Shown here piece after piece: positions 63,693 to 64,000 of a stretch of 64,000 bases of DNA. The translations under genes and the position numbers were made by a program. The stretch is from Bradyrhizobium erythrophlei (lineage in GTDB: Bacteria; Pseudomonadota; Alphaproteobacteria; Rhizobiales; Xanthobacteraceae), in assembly GCA_900129675.1 (NCBI GenBank), contig FSRD01000001.1:6871501-6935500 (forward strand). The letters are read 5' to 3'. Every line of letters begins with the position of its first letter. Position 1 is the stretch's first letter. The notes under the pieces were generated by a model. That model was not told where the DNA came from and did no database searches. It saw nothing but the letters and a program-made list of their open reading frames with translations.

Positions 63693-64000
63693 AGCACTTG
63701 TTTGCGGGTCACGACCTTGGCGCGGCAGACGGCAAGCCAGGTTCGTGAAACCCGTTTACATTTTGTGATTAGCAATTCTCCTGTTCTCGGAGAACGGAAG
63801 CCTGCTTATGGCACAACCCGGACGAGTCGGGCCGGTCTTGCGATGTCCGTTCATTGGGGTAGATCGGAAGTCACCGGCTCAGGTGCAAACCGTCGCGAAT
63901 GACCCAACTGAGACATGAGCACCCCACGATTTGTGCAGCGCGCATCCGCAGTGCACCATCCCCCTCGACGCCTTTTCCTAATGGCCTGAGTATCTGGAGC

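Overview
The window reads as chromosome of a Bradyrhizobium-like alphaproteobacterium (Bradyrhizobiaceae). GC content and codon use are high. The gene neighbourhoods glyA-nrdR-ribD-ribE-(coq7-like)-ribH-nusB-thiL, hppA next to bamE, plsX-fabH-ihfA-merR and hemB next to ldtR are typical of that family. The intergenic gaps carry Bradyrhizobium-type palindromic repeats, a Mur/Fur-like site precedes mntH, and HemB has an aspartate-rich metal site. This assignment is inference from the sequence; no search was run.

Region 1 (1-26.2 kb) is conserved core. It holds the end of a class III adenylate cyclase, two MFS exporters, an Nramp Mn transporter, the Bpt aminoacyl-protein transferase, an RDD membrane protein, hemB, ldtR, a truncated GST gene, the glyA/riboflavin/nusB/thiL run, a cold-shock protein, the H+-translocating pyrophosphatase, bamE, a cytochrome bc1 assembly chaperone, a DUF177 protein, plsX, fabH, ihfA, a MerR regulator and tRNA-Pro(GGG). 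Many neighbours overlap by ATGA or GTGA and are probably co-transcribed. Apart from the GST stub, no gene here is broken.

Region 2 (26.2-50 kb) is accessory DNA beginning at the tRNA. It carries an AlpA-like regulator, remnants of tyrosine and serine recombinases, and a four-gene minus-strand operon encoding three divergent tyrosine-recombinase-like proteins plus a small coiled-coil protein. An IS element truncates the 5' end of that operon. There follow a very large Ser/Thr kinase-ATPase-GAF-PAS-histidine kinase gene broken by a frameshift and an in-frame stop, an IS630-type element, and many small membrane or zinc-ribbon proteins. A second, broken integrase sits next to a 3' fragment of a tRNA-Lys. 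Repeats resembling transposase-binding sites and IS66 and serine-recombinase fragments complete the region.

Region 3 (50-64 kb) looks like an oxygen-responsive accessory cluster. Four perfect TTGAT-N4-ATCAA sites and one near-match (FNR/FixK type) lie upstream of a single-domain response regulator, a small protein followed by an ABM/zinc-ribbon protein and a CDGSH Fe-S protein, a membrane protein/HlyD pair, a decayed exported protein followed by a sensor kinase, and a small exported protein. A membrane-bound class III adenylate cyclase and an ISAs1-type element with a perfect 10-bp target duplication also lie here. Several genes in this part are frameshifted. The accessory two thirds of the window is therefore decaying, or the assembly has indel errors there.
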